DNA of 64,000 nt from UBA4416 sp964543545 (GTDB lineage: Bacteria; Bacteroidota; Bacteroidia; B-17B0; Aurantibacillaceae), in NCBI GenBank assembly GCA_964543545.1, contig CAZIYT010000005.1, positions 1 through 64,000 on the forward strand, read 5' to 3'. A program made the translations under genes and the position numbers. Shown piece by piece: positions 61,441 through 64,000 of this stretch (position 1 is its first letter; every line of letters starts with the position of its first letter). The notes beneath the pieces were generated by a model. It was given only the letters and a program-made list of their open reading frames with translations. It was not told where the DNA came from and searched no databases.

Positions 61441-62250
61441 TTATATTGCAACGTTGTGCTCTCTCAAAGCATCGTTTAAGGACGTTTTGAGGTCGGTGCT
61501 TTCTTTACGTTTCCCTATAATAAGAGCACATGGCACCTGATAGTCGCCTGCCGGAAATTGTTTTGTATAAGAACCAGGAATCACAACGCTTCTTTCCGGC
61601 ACATAACCTTTCATTTCAACCGGCGTACTGCCTGTTACATCAATGATCTTAGTGGACATCGTAAGGCACACATTGGCCCCTAACACAGCTTCCTTCCCAA
61701 CACGCACGCCTTCCACCACAATGCAACGCGAACCAATGAAGCAATTATCCTCAATAATAACGGGTGCGGCTTGCACCGGCTCCAGCACTCCGCCAATACC
61801 AACACCTCCGCTGAGGTGTACATGCTTGCCTATCTGTGCGCAGCTTCCCACCGTTGCCCAGGTATCCACCATCGTTCCTTCATCCACATAAGCTCCGATG
61901 TTCACAAAGCCGGGCATCACAATCACGCCTTTGGCAATATAGCTGCCGTAGCGGGCAATAGCTCCGGGAACGGTTCTGACGCCGGCTTCCGCAAAATTGG
62001 TTTTCAGGGCCATTTTATCATGATATTCAAAGGGCTTTAGCTCCATCGTTTCCATTTGCTGAATGGGGAAATAAAGAATCACAGCCTTTTTAACCCAGTC
62101 GTTCACCTGCCAGTTTCCGTCTGTTTTTGGCTCGGCAACCCTTAATTTTCCCTGATCGAGTTGGGCGATGATGTCGCGTATAGTTTGTTGATTTGCAGGG
62201 TCTTTGAGGAGTTCGCGGTTATTCCAGATGGATTCGATGAGAGATTGCAT
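61441..62250 (-). CDS. dapD: 2,3,4,5-tetrahydropyridine-2,6-dicarboxylate N-succinyltransferase
   Basis: About 269 residues from ATG 62250 (MQSLIESIWNNRELL), the family's usual start; the ATG at 62277 adds nine atypical residues. It transfers succinyl from succinyl-CoA in the lysine/diaminopimelate pathway. The N-terminal helical domain is followed by a left-handed beta-helix of hexapeptide repeats (GVIVMPGFVNIGAYVDEGTM, GSCAQIGKHVHLSGGVGIGG). A single gene with its own terminator; the upstream region is shared with the divergent tRNA promoter. Confidence 0.95.
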   Translation of the reverse strand: MQSLIESIWNNRELLKDPANQQTIRDIIAQLDQGKLRVAEPKTDGNWQVNDWVKKAVILYFPIQQMETMELKPFEYHDKMALKTNFAEAGVRTVPGAIARYGSYIAKGVIVMPGFVNIGAYVDEGTMVDTWATVGSCAQIGKHVHLSGGVGIGGVLEPVQAAPVIIEDNCFIGSRCIVVEGVRVGKEAVLGANVCLTMSTKIIDVTGSTPVEMKGYVPERSVVIPGSYTKQFPAGDYQVPCALIIGKRKESTDLKTSLNDALREHNVAI

Positions 62251-62271
62251 AAAAAAACGGTTAAAAATTGT

Positions 62272-62300
62272 TTGCAAGTTAACTAAAATATGTATATTTG
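62272..62300 (+). promoter_or_regulatory. Promoter of the tRNA-Arg/tRNA-Met unit
   Basis: A -33-like TTG (62272-62274) and a -7 box TATATTTG (62293-62300) are 18 bp apart, in line with Bacteroidota sigma-A promoters. It is about 20 bp before the mature tRNA-Arg. Confidence 0.65.
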
Positions 62301-62320
62301 CACTCCAATTTTTTTGGATT

Positions 62321-62394
62321 GGTTGTGTAGCTCAACTGGATAGAGCATCTCACTACGGATGAGAAGGTTTGGGGTTCGAATCCCTACACGATCA
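62321..62394 (+). tRNA. tRNA-Arg (anticodon ACG)
   Basis: 74 nt fold as a cloverleaf: acceptor GGTTGTG / CACGATC (two G-T pairs), D stem GCTC/GAGC, anticodon stem TCTCA/TGAGA with loop CTACGGA (ACG at 62355-62357), T stem TGGGG/CCCTA with TTCGAAT loop. The CCA end is not encoded. A34 is normally edited to inosine to read CGU/CGC/CGA. Confidence 0.97.
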
Positions 62395-62400
62395 CAAAGT

Positions 62401-62430
62401 AAAACCCTTTGAAAGCAGAGGGTTTTATTT
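62401..62430 (+). terminator. Hairpin between the two tRNAs
   Basis: Stem AAAACCCT / AGGGTTTT with a 10-nt loop, followed by T-rich sequence. It may be an early terminator or a processing signal in the tRNA-Arg/tRNA-Met transcript. Confidence 0.5.
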
Positions 62431-62440
62431 TTGAATACAT

Positions 62441-62514
62441 GGTGAGGTAGCTCAGTTGGTTAGAGCATCGGATTCATAACCCGAAGGTCAGGAGTTCAAA
62501 TCTCCTTCTCACTA
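62441..62514 (+). tRNA. tRNA-Met (anticodon CAT)
   Basis: 74 nt: acceptor GGTGAGG / TCTCACT (G-T end pairs), D stem GCTC/GAGC, anticodon loop TTCATAA, T stem AGGAG/CTCCT. The anticodon stem is four pairs plus an A-C mismatch next to the loop. The anticodon CAT would also fit a lysidine-modified tRNA-Ile, but the acceptor and D-arm resemble elongator tRNA-Met. CCA is not encoded. Confidence 0.9.
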
Positions 62515-62520
62515 CGACGA

Positions 62521-62546
62521 GGCCGCCCGAAAAGGCGGCCTTTTTT
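62521..62546 (+). terminator. Terminator of the tRNA unit
   Basis: Perfect 7-bp G+C stem GGCCGCC / GGCGGCC, loop CGAAAA, then TTTTTT. It ends 17 bp before the GT9 start. Confidence 0.93.
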
Positions 62547-62562
62547 AGTTCTATACATTTTG

Positions 62563-63537
62563 ATGCACAATAACATACTGGTTATTCAAACAGCTTTCAT
62601 CGGCGATGCCATCCTGGCCTCTTCGGTGCTGGAAAAGCTGCACCTGTTCTATCCGCAGGCCAGGCTGACGATTCTCGTACGCAAGGGAAATGAAGCGCTC
62701 TATGCCGAGCATCCTTTCCTGCACGAAGTGTTGGTATGGAACAAAAAAGAAGGCAAGTACAAAAGCCTGATGCAGCTGCTCAAAGTGATCCGCAACCGCC
62801 GCTTCGATACGGTGATCAACCTGCACCGCTTTGCCAGCTCGGGCTTCCTCACCGCTTTTTCGAAAGCACCTTATACATCCGGCTATAATAAAAATCCGTT
62901 TTCTTTTTTGTTCAACCATAAATCGCCGCACAAGATCGGCGACGGAAGGCATGAAGTGGAACGTTATAACGATCTCATCGAATCTATTACGGATAAAACG
63001 GTCGCCAAACCGAAATTGTACCCGAGCTTTAAGCAATTTACGAAGATAGAGCCCTATGTGCAGCAGGCCTTCGTATCCATGGCACCCTCTTCGGTATGGT
63101 TCACAAAACAATTGCCGAAAGAAAAATGGATTGAGCTCTGCAATGCCGTTCCTTCAGATAAAACAATCTACCTGCTGGGAGGCCCCGGCGATAAGGACTT
63201 GTGCGAAGAGATCAAAACGAAAAGCACGCATGCGTCTATCCGGATTCTTGCCGGAGAATTATCGCTCCTGGAATCCTGCGAACTGATGAAGCATGCCACG
63301 ATGAACTATGTAAACGACAGCGGCCCTTTGCATTTAGCATCTTCGGGAAATGCACCGGTAACGGCCTTTTTCTGCTCTACCGTTCCGGCCTACGGCTTTT
63401 TTCCCTTATCAACCAAATCGGGAGTGATAGAAGTAAAAGGCCTCTACTGCAAACCCTGCGGCCTGCATGGCTACAAGACCTGCCCCGAAGGGCATTTCAG
63501 ATGCGGCAAGGAGATTGTCCTGCCCCTACCTCAATAA
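62563..63537 (+). CDS. Glycosyltransferase family 9 (heptosyltransferase-like)
   Basis: 324 residues from ATG 62563; a TTG one codon earlier is unlikely. Two Rossmann-like GT-B halves: the N-terminal NILVIQTAFIGDAILASSVLE and the C-terminal YLLGGPGDKDLCEEI, VNDSGPLHLASSGNAPVTAFF. GT9 enzymes add heptose or similar sugars to LPS core from ADP-activated donors. A Cys-rich end (GLYCKPCGLHGYKTCPEGHFRC) may bind metal. Cytoplasmic face of the inner membrane. It overlaps the convergent T9SS gene by 12 bp. Confidence 0.92.
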   Translation: MHNNILVIQTAFIGDAILASSVLEKLHLFYPQARLTILVRKGNEALYAEHPFLHEVLVWNKKEGKYKSLMQLLKVIRNRRFDTVINLHRFASSGFLTAFSKAPYTSGYNKNPFSFLFNHKSPHKIGDGRHEVERYNDLIESITDKTVAKPKLYPSFKQFTKIEPYVQQAFVSMAPSSVWFTKQLPKEKWIELCNAVPSDKTIYLLGGPGDKDLCEEIKTKSTHASIRILAGELSLLESCELMKHATMNYVNDSGPLHLASSGNAPVTAFFCSTVPAYGFFPLSTKSGVIEVKGLYCKPCGLHGYKTCPEGHFRCGKEIVLPLPQ

Positions 63538-64000
63538 GGTAAAGCTTCCCTGCCGTTTAATGTCTTTATTATCGGCATCCCTGCAGCTGATGATGTAAAA
63601 GTAAGTGCCGTCATTACAGGTATTTCCATTCACTTTTCCGTCCCAGCCCTGCGAAACGTCGCTCCAGCTAAAGAGCTCAAGGCCCCAGCGATCGTAAACA
63701 ACCGCACGGAACTCCGTGATGTTGTAGCCTCTCACCCTGAAGACATCATTCACCAAATCGTTGTTAGGCGTAAATACATTCGGGATTACGAGTTCCGCTG
63801 CTTCGTTCAGTACATGAATCACCACCGAAGCCTGGTCGCTGCAAACACCATCGCTTACTGTAATAGAAGCAGTATAATCACCGGCGCTCGTATAGGTTTG
63901 CGGAGAAACCGAAAAACCCGTAGCCGTATTGCCATTCCCAAACGTCCAGCTGTAGCTTGTTGCGCCGGTGCTTCCATTGGTAAATGCCACAATCAGTGGT
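63526..64000 (-). CDS. C-terminal part of a T9SS type B (CHU_C) surface protein
   Basis: The open frame runs off the right edge, so the N-terminus is missing. About 158 residues are visible: a PKD-like fold (TSYSWTFGNGNTATGFS...DYTASITVSDG) and then the gliding-type C-terminal domain with IPNVFTPNNDLVNDVFRVRG, YDRWGLELFSW and GWDGKVNGNTCNDGTYFY. This domain directs export by the type IX system. Surface-exposed, size and role unknown. Confidence 0.9.
   Translation of the reverse strand, partial: PLIVAFTNGSTGATSYSWTFGNGNTATGFSVSPQTYTSAGDYTASITVSDGVCSDQASVVIHVLNEAAELVIPNVFTPNNDLVNDVFRVRGYNITEFRAVVYDRWGLELFSWSDVSQGWDGKVNGNTCNDGTYFYIISCRDADNKDIKRQGSFTLLR

Overview
The window looks like a chromosomal segment of a Bacteroidota bacterium, probably Sphingobacteriia/Chitinophagia-like rather than Bacteroides-like. 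Supporting signs are two type IX secretion (T9SS) type A cargo proteins, a gliding-type (CHU_C) C-terminal domain at the right edge, a Rho with a long charged insert, a topoisomerase I with a lysine-rich tail and no zinc fingers, a eukaryotic-type citrate synthase, DUF2851/DUF4199/DUF4920/DUF6155 proteins, and TAnnTTTG-type -7 promoter boxes. No phage, plasmid, rRNA operon or CRISPR array was seen.

Layout. 1-9.4 kb: end of an unknown gene, PspC protein, DUF2851 protein, cytochrome-like lipoprotein, sigma-54 activator, four-helix-bundle protein, miaB, an OMPLA-like outer-membrane protein and topA. 9.5-19.7 kb: secreted protein, LpxR-type lipid A deacylase, VWA + MoxR-type AAA pair, methyltransferase, tryptophan 2,3-dioxygenase, DUF3108 protein, chagasin-like inhibitor. 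19.7-25.8 kb: tamB and tsaD, divergent with start codons only 14 bp apart, then a PhnA-type zinc-ribbon protein. 25.8-31.9 kb: an A+T-rich operon (alpha-oxoamine synthase, GcvH, two methyltransferases, a 33-residue membrane peptide, a small orphan protein and a lone complex-I antiporter-like subunit) divergent from a Crp/Fnr regulator. 31.9-35 kb: pth, rho, DUF4199. 35-42 kb: two units, each a short secreted protein followed by a T9SS cargo. 42-52 kb: ssb, DinB-like, DUF4920, CocE-type hydrolase, an HExxH protein, zinc-dependent phospholipase C-like, TPR-SpoIIE phosphatase, citrate synthase, LEA-type protein. 52-60 kb: Na+/H+ antiporter, epoxide hydrolase, AraC regulator, and a polysaccharide group (GT2, deacetylase, FAD oxidoreductase). 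60-62 kb: a TauE/SafE permease between two insertion-sequence fossils, then dapD. 62-64 kb: tRNA-Arg, tRNA-Met, GT9 and a partial T9SS type B protein.

The most promising candidate for an undescribed system is the Crp/Fnr-linked operon at 26.0-31.9 kb. Its promoter region carries three direct repeats of TGACTTA at exact 23-bp spacing, one of them inside a perfect Crp-type palindrome, placed where an activator would sit relative to a -7 box. The gene combination suggests regulated membrane-lipid synthesis joined to a membrane ion or redox unit, but no function is established here.

A second theme is a structured intergenic repeat family: two ~240-bp elements, each made of two inverted modules, and two single modules. 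Their central hairpins differ in sequence but keep perfect pairing, which argues for selection on structure.
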